A DNA stretch of 64,000 nt from Isoetes taiwanensis (lineage: Eukaryota; Streptophyta; Lycopodiopsida; Isoetales; Isoetaceae), in NCBI GenBank assembly GCA_021234155.1, contig JAJEKV010000066.1, positions 4,740,537 through 4,804,536 of the forward strand. The letters run 5' to 3'. The notes under the pieces are model-generated. The model was given only the letters and a program-made list of their open reading frames with translations. It searched no databases and was not told the DNA's origin. The position numbers and the translations under genes are program-made. Shown here piece after piece: positions 12,509 to 24,164 of the stretch. Every line of letters starts with the position of its first letter. The first letter of the stretch is position 1.

Positions 12509-12810
12509 CTTAGCATGTAGTGGGTTCTTAGCGTGGGTTCTTCGCGCAACCATTTTTCTTAATAGTCTTTATTATTTGTTGGTTATGAGTGGTCTTTGCT
12601 ATATGGCAATGTGACATTTTCTAAAATACAAAGAACCCATAAAAACATCCTCAATGTGAGACAATTGTTTTAATAATCAAATGGAGCTTTCGGAGGATTG
12701 AACCTCGAAGGTAAACTACTATGTCCAAAAATATAACACACAATATGTTCGGTGGAAATTATTTTCCTCTAACTCTATGAGGATAAAGTGCATGATCGAA
12801 CACTTCATGC

Positions 12811-13288
12811 TTTAACATAACACGAGCATACAACTACCATTAATATTAATTAACCTGACCATTGTATCTAACACATTTAAATTAAAAATCCCGCAACCCC
12901 CTTTGGTTTGGGTGCATATTCACGCGGAGGGGTTACTCAGAGACATAGTAGGAAATTTGTCGGATGGGCATATTTGCCATTTATTCCTTCATCACGGGCT
13001 GGTACGGCGCAGCAATCCTCGTTTGTGGGGTATGCGTACAAGTTTTTGTATCTTGTATAATTAGGTTTATAATGCACTATAAGTTTAGAGAATATACTTA
13101 ATGGTGTTATTAATTTTATGCGTGCCAATAAATAAATTTTTAGGGGCTCATTTGCCTACGTAACCTAAGATGTGAATATGTACCCCGAACAAAGGGGTTT
13201 TAGGGGATTTAATTTAAATATTATTAGAATCGATGGTTTGTGTTAATTAATATTAATGGTAGTTGTATGCTTTCGTTGTTATGTTAAA
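12811..13288. mobile_element. MITE-like element with ~120-bp terminal inverted repeats
   Basis: The outer ends are inverted copies: the left end starts tttaacataac and the right end finishes gttatgttaaa. The arms can be followed inwards for roughly 110-125 bp on each side (about 12811-12925 and 13165-13288), including the shared 'ccattaatattaattaa' block and an inner 'catattcac' block, with small indels. Total length is about 478 bp and there is no transposase. If the insertion duplicated TTAA, the element proper would be 12816-13283, but because TTAA is part of the inverted repeat this cannot be told from TA or no duplication. The arm length fits a fold-back MITE. Confidence 0.75.
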
Positions 13289-13296
13289 AAAATTTT

Positions 13297-13310
13297 GGGC
13301 CCTAGGGCCC
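13297..13310. repeat. Perfect 14-bp palindrome (gggccctagggccc)
   Basis: It lies eight bases outside the right end of the MITE-like element. The GC composition is unlike the AT-rich surroundings. No known site is implied. Confidence 0.7.
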
Positions 13311-14638
13311 TAACAAAAACATAAAAATAGCATTGCAAACATAAAGAAAGCAAGATATATGCATGATCCACCTCTTATATAGTCACAAGTTGAAGTTGCT
13401 TAAATAATTGTGTATAGTAACCATGAAATAACTTAACCTAATTAGGACAATGCAAGAAAAATCATTCCTCCCAAAAATCTTCTCATAACAATACTTCATT
13501 TCACATTGTTTGAAATCTATTCAATGAGATAGAATCTTTTGTCGGATAGAACATGCTCTTGGCATCCCACATTTCTTTGTGTAGGTTCTAGAGCTGTTTC
13601 ACATTCAACCACCACCATGGGCCTTAGGCAGCCCCGGATGCCACTTGAGGCATCATAATCATCCTTCATCTTTGGCATGGCATTTACTAGCTAGGTGCAA
13701 ACAAAAACCTCGATAAATGGTATTTGAGGTTTTTGTATCAGGAACATTTAAGCTTCATTTCGGATTTACCATTACTTCCTTTCTGAATCACCTCCTTAAT
13801 CCTTGCCTTAATCTTTCATGCTTTTGGGAACCGTCTGAGTAATTTGTTGCTCATCGATTGGCGATTCTATAAACATGGTAGATCCTCCATTGAAGAACAA
13901 TATTACCAGATAAGTTCTCCCTAATATCCTCATCTACTTTGCATGATAGACTTGTATGTTGGCTCTTATATGCCTACAACCTCCATGCCAATTATAGAAA
14001 GGCTGAAATAGAACCTCTGGATATGTCACCGCTTAGCTCAATAGTAATAACCTGGCCCTCAGAAACAATCTAAAATGTAAAATATACAGAACAATATTTA
14101 TGGATTTACCAAATGATGAATGTGTATGCCTCAGCATTGAAACAATTAGAAAATGGAAAGGGAGCTTAGAGGTTTACTTCAGAGATATGGCTGATTTTAA
14201 TAGATTCTGACTTTTTTGTGCTTCAGAGATATGTGTCATTTAACCTGCTAAACACCACATAATCTTGACCCATTTGACTGAAATACAATAATCTATCAGT
14301 TATGCAAAGGACTACCGAAAAGTTCAAAATTCACTGAGATTACATGTCTGGATGACCCCCTTCTTTGCTTCCTCCTGTTTACATTCCGCTGAATGTTTCC
14401 AAAATCGTGTTTCTGTAAAGAGTCTTTGCTAAACTCTGAAATAGACTAAGGATCTGGCTAAAATACATCAGTCCTTTGCGAGGATCTACAATGAATTGCG
14501 TAGTTAAGGCTTACTGTGCAATTCAACTAGTTTGGTTTGGTCGGAATGGAGTTTGACCAAAAGCGATGCTTGCTCGCCCTGCTTCCTCCTTCGCTACTAT
14601 CTGCTCCTCTCATCGAATCCATTTTGACCCTTGGCCAC
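13311..14638. other. No gene recognised
   Basis: AT-rich sequence with stops in all frames and no repeat that I can support. The stretch 14,180-14,500 is slightly less AT-rich but gives no family match. Confidence 0.45.
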
Positions 14639-14882
14639 TGCATCAGACCCTTTGTCGCCCTCTGTTGCCAAAGATTTTTCCATTCCGGTGGCCTGCCTAA
14701 GCCACCGTTGTTATAAAAAATAGAATGTTGGGCAAAGTCAAAACTTAGAAAATAAGACAAACCCTATTGCATCAGACCCTTTGCCGCCCTCTGTTGCCAA
14801 GATTTTTTCCATTCCGGTGGCCTGCCTAGCCACCGTTGAATCTTGGGCAAAGTCAAAACTTAGAAAAATAAGACAAACCCTA
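14639..14882. repeat. Tandem duplication of a 115-129-bp unit
   Basis: Unit one is 14639-14767 and unit two is 14768-14882, arranged head to tail with no spacer. They are nearly identical over 'tgcatcagaccctttg', 'ttccattccggtggcctgcc' and 'aaagtcaaaacttagaaaa'. The second lacks about 14 bases near its middle. Minus-strand frames over both copies give the same peptide phrase (ILSFDFAQ-like), simply because the DNA is duplicated; I see no evidence of a gene. Confidence 0.85.
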
Positions 14883-16402
14883 AAACTAAAAGCTCGACAT
14901 CTGCATGTGTAACCTTGAGATGTGAGGAAAAATAACAATAAAATAATTATGAGCCCTTAGATTAAAAGTGAGGAGGGTCGATCTTGGCCATTGGAATGGT
15001 ATGGGAGAATTGGATGGCACAAAAATCATAGGAACATGGGCCAAATCATGGCAGAGTGAATTAAAAAGAGAAAAAATATAAGGTACACTACCAGAGATGT
15101 GCGTTAATTTTATCTCCATGCAATGGACTCGAGAATCGTGATGAAAACCATTGCAAAAAGTGTACAAAATATAAAAAAATCCTGTTATAATGCTAGATAT
15201 TTCCAACCAAAGTCTTGGTAAGTTAGATGCAAAAAACAAAAGCAAGGTCATGTTAGAATGTGGACATAGAGATGAATCGTCGATGGATGATACTTTGCAA
15301 AAAATTTGCGATGCTCAGTTAGGCTTGCTCACGGGTTTAAAATATTCAAGAAAATCAATGCCATGGAAAAACCAATTAAATCCATTAAACAACATATAGA
15401 TTGACATGTAAAACATTGTGCATCGATAAATAATTGACCCTTCACTTTGAGCCTCTGGCGTCTGAGGAAGAAGTCTTATTCAAGCGGTGATAAGGATTCA
15501 AACTTTTCTTCCCGGGGAAGAGATCTATGGCATTACCTTCTTTGGTGCTGGACTGTTTTTATGCACCTTTATTTGAAGCTCTATTTGCAAAATTAATTTA
15601 CATCCAAATGCTACATGAAACATAGAAAATAATATGCCCTAAAATACATAAAACTATAAAGCCCATACAAATCAAGCACCCGGACATTTGGCAACCAATC
15701 TGTAATTGTAGCAATCTCTAAGTTTCATTTTGCGAAGAGGAGATATACCAAATCTATGTTTTCATTTTGGCACATCCTTGCGATTTGCCTTTTTAAATGC
15801 TAAACAAAGCGGGAGACAAAACCTTTTCAAAATAATAAGAACCTACTTTGTCTAAAAGCACTTTGGACCAATATAAAAAAAAAAGAGCCTTAACAATCTA
15901 CTATTGATCTAAACACACACAAGAATAAGGGCACTAAGCTCACCTGCGGACTTTTGCTCCCCTCCTTGTTTTAGCCTTTCATCCTTCCTTTGACAATTAA
16001 AAACAAATTCATACAAAATACCTATGTGCTCACTTCCCGGGCCACCCAGGCGTTTTTGTCACTTTTATGCCCGTTTCGAGGTCTTTCTAGGGCAATAGGA
16101 GATATAAGGCCTACCTACACCTCCCATGAATAAAGGTGTTTTGAGAAGACAACAATTCTCCATTTATCTTAAGTGTAATGGCCAGAATTTGCAAAAGTCT
16201 TACCAATCTGTCAAGGAAGTCTAAAGAAGAAAATGCAATTGTATATGGAGGTATGCCTGCGAGGCAGCACATTGAATCCTTCGATGCGCATTCTTTAGTA
16301 TTAGATCCAACATGAAACGGAAAATAGACTAATTCTTTAGTATTAGAATTAAAGATAAACTCCCAACCTTAGGATCAATGTAGACGTAAAACCTGAAGAC
16401 GA
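14883..16402. other. No gene recognised
   Basis: Open frames at 14886-15251 (-) and 15190-15399 (+) overlap each other in opposite directions and carry no family motif. The remainder is AT-rich without repeats. Confidence 0.4.
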
Positions 16403-17331
16403 TCCCATCGATCCGAGAACATCGGATCGCCATTCTAGACGGGGCGAGCATGCATATCTTCATGCATGCATCTTGGCGCATGCCTTCTCAGTTGGGGAGC
16501 TTATTTTTGGCGTGGTCGCATCAACGTCTCATCGATGCTTCCTCTTCTCAAATAGCTGATGCCTTATTCTCTTTCTTTGAATCCAGGCAGGGAGGGCTTC
16601 TCCGCTTGGGTTTTGGCCGTTTCTTTCATGCCTTTGTGGCATGTCCTTTCGACGCCTTGGCTCTTTCTTTAGCCTTCATCCTGTGACCTTCGGCCCTCGA
16701 TCCTAGCTTTGTTAGGGAAGTCCTTTGGTATTCGGGGTTTTGTTGGTTTCATGAGCCCCATTCTAGAATCCCATCGACCAGATATCGGATCCGCCATTCT
16801 AGAATAGGGACATCCTCAAGCATGCATGCATGCATCGCGGTGCATGCCTTCTCCGATTTGGGAGTTCGCTATTTTAGGCGGTTACGCATCAGCGCCTCAT
16901 CGGCGCTTCCTCTTCTCTCCGGCATTACCTTATTCTCTTTCTTTGAACTCACCTTTTCCCCTTTCTTTTGTTTATTTATTTGTCACCTGGCACGCTGTGA
17001 CTTCATTTGACGAGGTTTTGTTTTTGTCGCGTGGCATGTTTGATCGACCCCTCACTCGAGTTTGTTTTGTTTGTTTTTTTTTTTTGTGTTGGTGATGTGC
17101 GAGTGCTGGGTTGGCGGCGGCATGCAGAACAACTCTCCATTAGATGGGTTTTGGGGCGATTTCTACGCCCTTTACGTTTGTCAAGCCCGCCCTGTCGAAG
17201 GCTTATCACTAGGGTTTTCACCGAAACGAAAGGGGGATTTCTTAATCCCGTTGATAAGCTTTCAGTACCTGACCAAACATCTATTAGCATTGTATTTTAT
17301 GGGGTCCAAATTATATACTGGATATTCCTGC
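16403..17331 (+). repeat. Dispersed ~0.93-kb repeat, copy 1, with internal duplication
   Basis: Homologous along its whole length to 42,710-43,650. It is itself built of two related halves, starting near 16,410 and 16,767, each beginning with 'cccatcga..', then a 'cggatc.gccattctaga' block, a run of gcatgcat, and 'catgccttctc', then 'ttattctctttctttga'. Near the end an 8-bp inverted repeat, gcttatca (17201-17208) and tgataagc (17252-17259), encloses a G/T-rich block. Small C/T-rich frames (for example 16822-17010) are shared only because the DNA is repeated. It could be an LTR or a non-autonomous element; no coding domain or target-site duplication was found. The copies differ by many short indels. 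Confidence 0.7.
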
Positions 17332-18540
17332 CGTCCCACTGTTCATCCGTCATTGCACCGCCCGTCCAGTATGATGAGTTGATTTGAGGCGAGTCCTTAT
17401 TCTAGCATCGAGTAGAGCCTGAAGAATTTAGGTCCCGGGAAGCGGTTGGCGTCTACAAATTTAAGAAAAAGACATCCTTATGGTCCTTAAATCCGGCATA
17501 AACATGGGCCAGAGGAAGGATCTTTGATGGGAAGGCTCACCATAGTCCAGCGGCTCCTCTCACTACCACAGCACGGACCGCGAGCTCCATCTTCAACCCC
17601 ATGGTTGCTGCGCGTACGGAACCTAAGCCCGAGACCCGGATGTTTCACCTCTATGCTTTCTGCGAAACCATAGCCGTCGCGTAGACAATAAACCTTTTCG
17701 CTTCTAGCAACGTCGCATGGTAATGCAGGGGTATGATGGACTCACCACAAGTCAAACATTATTAAAATTTTCTTTGTGAAATTTTTGCCTATCCGGCTTA
17801 AAGTTGAGGAATTATAAATACTTGATTATTAATTATTTCCACATATATTGCACGCCTGGCCAATGCAAATTTCTAGGATCCTTAAATTGAATCCAATGTT
17901 TTGTACTAGAAATTATATAGATTTCCTTGCTTAGTCCAACTAAAGGGTATTTCTACCATAGGATACCGGCCCAGCTTACCAAAGCAAGACAAAATTTCAT
18001 CTTCACAAAGCAGATATAACAACAAGCCAAAATCAATAGATCCTATAGCATACAATGTCTATTACTGGGTTTTTACAACGTTGATGTCCAAGTACTTCAA
18101 GTTGGATTTAATACTCCATGCTTTTTTCCATTCCCAACATGTTTCCTATCAACATTTGTGACGTCTCAAAAGCCTCAAGTAATCATTACCGGGAATGGTT
18201 CATCTAGATGGAGGATACTCATAAATGAGAGATTAGATATATAGCGTGCATAAATAAATAAAATGATAAAACAATGAAATTACGCCACCTCGAGGAAGAG
18301 TAAAGTCATTGCCATAGAAGTTTTAACATATTGGATTTTAAATTCAAAGCAATGCTTGTAATGGAGGCATTCACGAATGGAATTACTTAAAAGAAATGTT
18401 TATGAAGAGCAAGCTATGATCCTTATGGATCTGATAGCCTGAAACCTAGAAAAGGTGACACCAATTCCATGATAGTTGAATATGTGACATATGTGATATA
18501 TAGTAGAAAAGACATCATGTAAATGGCCTCTTCTTAAAAC
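17332..18540. other. No gene recognised; first 400 bases GC-richer
   Basis: 17,390-17,760 is GC-rich with multiple CG dinucleotides and might be a fragment of an unidentified element, but no frame is long and no motif is clear. 17,770-18,540 is AT-rich with nothing to report. Confidence 0.4.
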
Positions 18541-18542
18541 CT

Positions 18543-19110
18543 TTTTTCTTTTTTTTTTGAAGGACGTCAAACCTTATTGAAGTCAAGCCAAAAACAGAAT
18601 CATGATCCATTGGTAGGACCCACCGACCTATGCATAAGACAACACACTCAAATAAATCTCAAAGATCGCATTTGTCTTAGCGGGGAGCAAAGTGAACATC
18701 AATGGTGGGCCTTAACAATTCTATCTTGGCCCTGGGGACAATGCTTTCAAGGAATATCAAGCCCTTAAAAACAATACAATCTTTGCTGGCTTCCAAAATA
18801 GACCACACAACCATCCCGACACTAAGTGAAAGGTGGCTTCACAACTTATCTCAAGTATCCGATAAATAGCCAAAGAGAGCGCTGACTTGTCAATGTCACA
18901 GAGAAAGAGAAAGCGATCCAAGACCAAACCAGGTTGGGAGGTGATCGTAAACAAAAATAGTGCTCAATAGTCCATCCTTTGCTTGCGGTGGCGAATATTC
19001 GACACTTTCGAGGGTCACGTGGACAAGCACATTAACACAAGGGCATCTATGAAGAATCTATGAAGCCACTTTGGAATGTGAAGCATATCCCAAGTCCGAG
19101 TTGAAGCCCT
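18543..19110 (-). pseudogene. LINE relic B, 3' end with zinc-binding region and oligo-A tail
   Basis: On the minus strand the segment from about 19,110 down to 18,560 reads, with frame changes, as the C-terminal part of a plant LINE polyprotein: a WDMLHIPKWLHRFF stretch (about 19,090-19,045) and then a cysteine-containing segment with ATASKGWTIEHYF and VWIAFSF (about 19,010-18,910), resembling the reverse-transcriptase zinc-binding domain that ends with a His-containing EH.. motif. A T-rich run on the + strand at 18,543-18,560 would be the oligo-A tail at the element's 3' end. 5' truncation is normal for LINEs; whether 19,110-19,330 belongs is unclear. Moderate to low confidence, as the motif is degraded. 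Confidence 0.42.
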
Positions 19111-20455
19111 GTTCTTAAAACTAATGGAAGCAAGAACTCCAAGAACTCCAAGTGAAAAACCAAATACATATGTCTTGGTAAAATAGGCAATACAACCCGG
19201 ACATAACTTTCTGGATTTGTAATAGTCCAAAAGATACTAAAATTATATGCGACTATATTGAAGTATGTAACCATTGAAAGGTTATAATCAATCTCATGCA
19301 ATAACACAATAACATGTGTCATGTTCACTTTCAAATGGTTTTTACTTTCATGTTATTTAAAAAGATCTTCATGCTGCTTCATAACGGATGGAAGCACCTA
19401 TGCTTTGAGGAAAACAACGGGGGTTGTTCTGAGGAGAGTGCACCTATTTTGGAGCATCCTACATAGAGAAGCGAGATGGGCATTCACGACAAAGAAGGCG
19501 ATCGTTTTACCGTATTTTGTTATGAAACAAACCTAAAACATTTTGTAAGGGCAACAAGCCTAAAACATTTTGTAAGGGTAACAAACCCTAAATGTAACGG
19601 GAATTGTAGTTTTAAAAAAAATACCAATCTTCTTGCAACTAAAACCTCACGTGTTTTCCCCTCTCTTTCTACTCTTAACCGGCCAAATCGAATGGAGATG
19701 GAATCTGGAGACCCACCACCTCCTGTTTTGACATGGCGGGGAGAGGCATACCTTCTCCTTAATACTTCAATAGCTTGCATTCATAGCGGAAAGAAAAATA
19801 CTGAGGCCGATACAATAAATCATAACAAGTACTTAAATTTATTTGTTTGTAGATAAACTAGAATATATAACTCTTAAATAGACATATTTTGGATTGGAAA
19901 GCTTTGAGAAATACTTCATTTTCTATATAATATATTTTGGTTCATTATTTAAAACTTGAAGTTCTTCATATTAGTTGTTATTGCAACTATTTCAACCATA
20001 ATACAAAAATAATAGTTCTAAAAATTACAAGAAGTACTTAACGTCTTTGTCATTAAAGAATACGTATTTTACATAATATTTAATAAAGTATTTTATAATT
20101 CCAAAAACGTATTTAAGGTACTTTTAAATGAGAGGTATGTATATAGTATTAATACGTTGGCACATTATAATACTTGTACCATACTAAGCGTGCCTCATAA
20201 CACCGCTTAATTTAAGAAACACAGAACACATCATATCCATATCAAAGCATGTGTATGAACAACACACCCGAAGTAGTATCACCTTGTTTATGCATATCCT
20301 AAAATGATTGATTGGGCATGGGAGAAGATGCTTCATATGATCAGATCTTCTTTTTTGGGTACTTCTTTTAAAATAATCGTATACAATTAGCATTTCGGAC
20401 TTCTAATTACCATAGCGGAAGGAGGATAGATATTCCATTCCATCGTTTTTTATTG
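19111..20455. other. AT-rich, no gene; one short tandem duplication
   Basis: At about 19,530-19,590 a ~28-bp unit ('ctaaaacattttgtaaggg' followed by a short tail) is present twice in tandem. The open frame at 19,476-19,856 (126 codons) spans it and has no recognised domain. 19,860-20,455 is very AT-rich and empty. Confidence 0.45.
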
Positions 20456-20463
20456 CTTCCCAT

Positions 20464-20902
20464 CTTCAATCGCAACTTTCGACCATGTCCTTAAATGCAA
20501 ATGACTAAAACTTGATGTCCATAATGTAAATCCTTCAATAACCTAGTGATACATAGGGTTTACGTTTGAGGAGGCCAAAAGCGTGGTTTTTTCATAAATA
20601 ACTTCGTTGCAACATCTCTAAACATGCATGCAGTCATGACAACTCCAAAAAAATAGGGCTACATCTATCGGTCATCTAGAATAACTCCAAACAATGTCTT
20701 CCCTCTCAGCAGCAAAAGCGGCACTTGACTTTAATTGCCCTTACGAGGAGGAGGTGATCCAAACACTATTTCATACATTCCCTTTGCTTTGCAACTTCAA
20801 TTGCAACAAGGACCATGTTCTAAAATGCAAATGACAAAACTTGATCTCCATAACATTAACCCTTCAATAGCAGCAATACAGCGTTTTACATTTGGAGGCC
20901 AT
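20464..20902 (+). repeat. Direct repeat: two ~110-bp copies 330 bp apart
   Basis: 20464-20577 and 20795-20902 share 'cttcaat.gcaac', 'gaccatgt.ct.aaatgcaaatga.', 'aaaacttgat.tccataa', 'cccttcaata' and a final 'gaggcc'. They differ by scattered substitutions and small indels. Possible interpretations are a segmental duplication or a pair of element ends; nothing further identifies them. Confidence 0.7.
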
Positions 20903-21390
20903 TTCCTAGTAAGATTGACCAAGATCACGCCGCGGTGTTATCACGTAAAGGGGAGGTTGTTGGCGGAAGAAGGACCCCAAAAACCATCCGGGAAAGCAAA
21001 TGGTCCCAAATGTCCTCTCCCTATGGCCACGGCAGCGGATGGGCTTTTTCAACAAAATTTTGCAAATAAGCCTCTTCAACGAGCTAAGTGCATGGAATCC
21101 AAACCTTGAGCTCAAAACGACCATGCCTCAAAATGGTTGGATGTAAAGAAATTGGTCTTGATGGTGGCTGTTAAACCTGGAGGTAGGCTGCCACCGTGGG
21201 AGGGGATCCCAAAGTGGTGATCCCGGAAAAACCATAGTTAGAAAAAATCCAACCATTTTATTTTTTCTTTAACAACCGTTAGTAACGCAGAGATTATTAT
21301 TGTAAACTATGCCTCTCATGATATCACGATATAAAATTGTCTCTGGTCGGTATAGCATGAGAGATAAAAAATTACAGAGCATGTGGCTAA
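20903..21390. other. No gene recognised
   Basis: Frames at 20,735-21,109 (+) and 20,906-21,124 (-) overlap and carry no family motif. 21,170-21,240 is a short GC-rich block. Confidence 0.4.
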
Positions 21391-21410
21391 CTGTGTGTGT
21401 AATACATTAT

Positions 21411-21550
<140 letters not shown>

Positions 21551-21571
21551 GTTTATATTTTATGCATTTGG

Positions 21572-22263
21572 TGATACAAGCGGTCATCTCTATCTGCAAA
21601 ATCTATCTGCAATACTAACAAACAAGGTTGTCCAATCAACCTGAACTCCGTTAAGTTCTTTTGGCCTTTGCTTATCCACCTAACCAGGGCTCGATTTGCA
21701 AACACGCGGCAAGTGCGGCTCAATCTCTTTCCAATTCGAGAGTCGCTAACCAGGTGGATAGCCTCTCAGGATACTCTCCCGTCACTCTAAAACTAAGAAA
21801 GCACTCTATTCAACCGCAGATTATCAAAAGTTCCACAGATAAAATGGAGACTTCCTTTATCACAAGCAAGCACTTCGGTTCCTTCAATTCAACAGATCGA
21901 TGGCTTTTATGCTCTTCTAAAAGGTATTTTGCAAGCTAAATTGGGATCTCCCCTTACCTTTTTCGCCAAATCAGGACACCTTTTTGCGGATCGATCAGTT
22001 CCTTGATCGGGGGATATTTAGGACGGTTTGCCCTTTTCTATTTTATCGACAACAAAGGCTTGGTTTGTTGTTGGATTCATTTATTTGGTTGTTAATAGTT
22101 CCCTTTAGTTTAAAATATTTAATATTTCAATGGTTCCTTTCTTTTACAAGTTATAGCTCTAAGGTTGAACAATCAATCCAAGATATTTATCTAAAGCCTT
22201 GCCTGTGTTTGTCTCTGCCAAAATCCTTCCTCTCAAACCCACGCCCAAGCTAGTGCCATATCA
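21572..22263 (+). repeat. Left LTR-like repeat of the 2.58-kb element
   Basis: Aligns along its length to 23451-24154 with numerous 1-4 base indels. Its ends TGATA and TATCA form a short inverted repeat. Confidence 0.65.
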
Positions 22264-23450
22264 ATTCCTTCCCTTCCAAGGCTGATCGTCCTCGATCATG
22301 CAGCAAAGGGAGTAACAATCTGTCCCAAAGCTAGTCAATGACGCTTTTAATCTGGACTCTTTCCCAAAAGCCTAGTCCCACGACTATGCTTTTATGGAAT
22401 CTTTCCCAAAGCTAGTCAGCCCGACTATGCGCAAAACATGCGGAATAACCACCTTTCTTTCTAAGCTAGTCACTTTTGATTTCTTCGCTTGTAAATTTAC
22501 TATCCGGCTTTACAATTCATGGTCCGCTTGTGCCGCTACTACAGTTTCGCTCTTTCTAAACTTAGAGCAACATCTATTTGAAAGTAAACCCTTTCTTAAA
22601 TCAACTATAATCTATGCTCGGCTTAACCAGTCATCACAATCATATACAAGCGAAAGCGACCGCATTTATCTTTCCGTGATAATCAATCTAAATTGCATTT
22701 CCCTCAGGCTTCTGCCTTTCTTGTCAAACTTAAGCGTGAAACCAGAACTTCTTCACATCTAACATAAGCAATCTCTCGCGAACTTAGCAGCCATTTCCTT
22801 TTGTTCATCTTCCAGTCCCTACCATCCATGAAGACTCGTAAACATGCATTTTCTCGTTAACTCTGGTAAACCCGAAGTGTCTTCATATAACTACTGCTTC
22901 ATCGGCATCATGCAGTGTTGCCATTCCATGCCTTTTAATTTATCCCTTTGTTTTTATTATATGAATTACTTTCTCCTTAGTGGCAGTGATTATTTCTTTT
23001 TACAATAATTTTGCTCTCTATTATTAAACAGCTGCCAATTCATATGCTTTTCCAACCCATTTCCATGTTTTAGTAGAATAATTCTTGCCGGGTATCCCCA
23101 ATTAAACTATTAGATTTGCTTCGACATTCTTTTTAAAGGGATTACGACTGCGGCATCTACATTCTCTGACTTTCTTTTGCAAAGCATGCTTTTTCTTCAT
23201 ATCTTCTAAACTTTAGCGCTCGGACAAACTTTTAGGAGTCTCTTGTCCTTTATTTTTTTTGCATCAAGCCGCTAACAAGCAGTTTCTTCCCTTCCTTCTC
23301 ACGGAGATCTGTTAAACCTGGCGGTTAACTTCTCTGGAAGCTCTCTAGTCATCGCGTAACATGGAATTGGCTAAAACAAAATCTTGAAGGCGATGTCAAA
23401 GGGCCTAACGGGATTATTTTTAGCAGGGATCAACTTATTTCGATGCCAAT

Positions 23451-24154
23451 TGATACAAGCGGTCATCTCTATACGCAAATCTCGCGTACTAACAAATCAC
23501 AGTTAATCAATCAACACGGAACTCCAGTTAAGTTCTTTTAGCCGCGCCCATCACTTTATCCACCAGGGCTGCGATTTGCAAAACCGCGCCGTCACGGCTC
23601 AATCTCTTCCCAATTAGAGTCACGCTAACCAATTTGGATAGCTCTTTCGTGGGATACTGGATCACTCTAAAACTAAGAAAGCACTCTATTCAACAGTTAT
23701 CAAAGTTCTCTGGTCTGGAAGGACTTCGCTTTATCACAAGCAAACACTTCGGTTCCTTCAATTCAATGAATCGATGGCTTTTATGCTCTTCTAAAGATAT
23801 TTTGTAAGCTAAATCGGGATCTCCCCCTTACCTTTTTACGCCAAATCCGACACCTTTTTTGCGAGATCCGATCAAGTTCCGGATTCGGGGGATATTCCTG
23901 ACGGTTTCGCCCTTTTTCTATTTTATCGACAACAAAGGCCCGGTTTGTTGTTCCGTTCATTTATTTGGTTGTTAATAGTTCCTTTAGTTTAAAATATTTA
24001 ATGTTTCAATGGTTCTTTCTTTTTTACAAGTTATAGTTTTAAGACTCCTAAGATTGAACAATCCAATCAGATATTTATCTAAAGCCCTTGCCTCTGTGTT
24101 TGTCTCTGCAAATCCTTCCTTCCAGCCACGCCCCCAAGCTGAATAGGGGTGTCA
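23451..24154 (+). repeat. Right LTR-like repeat of the 2.58-kb element
   Basis: Direct copy of 21572-22263. Its outer end is less certain because the last ~15 bases diverge from the left copy (the left finishes tagtgccatatca, the right finishes gaataggggtgtca). Confidence 0.6.
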
Positions 24155-24164
24155 GACAGTTTGG

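Larger units (their letters stand above)
21572..24154 (+). mobile_element. Non-coding LTR-type element (TRIM/LARD-like)
   Basis: Two directly repeated ends of about 0.7 kb, 21572-22263 and 23451-24154, enclose a 1.19-kb interior. Both start tgatacaagcggtcatctct. The first ends at atatca, which mirrors the start (TGATA...TATCA), as expected for LTRs; the second ends near gtgtca. The interior has no gag or pol motif; its longest frame (22,394-22,762, 122 codons) has no family signature. The interior carries short interspersed copies of a 'cccaaagctagtc' phrase between 22,320 and 22,480. No convincing primer-binding site, polypurine tract or target-site duplication was found, so mechanism is inferred from architecture alone. 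A chance tandem-type duplication is the alternative. Confidence 0.6.

Noticed and set aside
12681-12720. tRNA-like gene (a ttgaacctcgaa phrase)
   Set aside because: No cloverleaf could be folded around it and conserved A- and B-box positions are missing.
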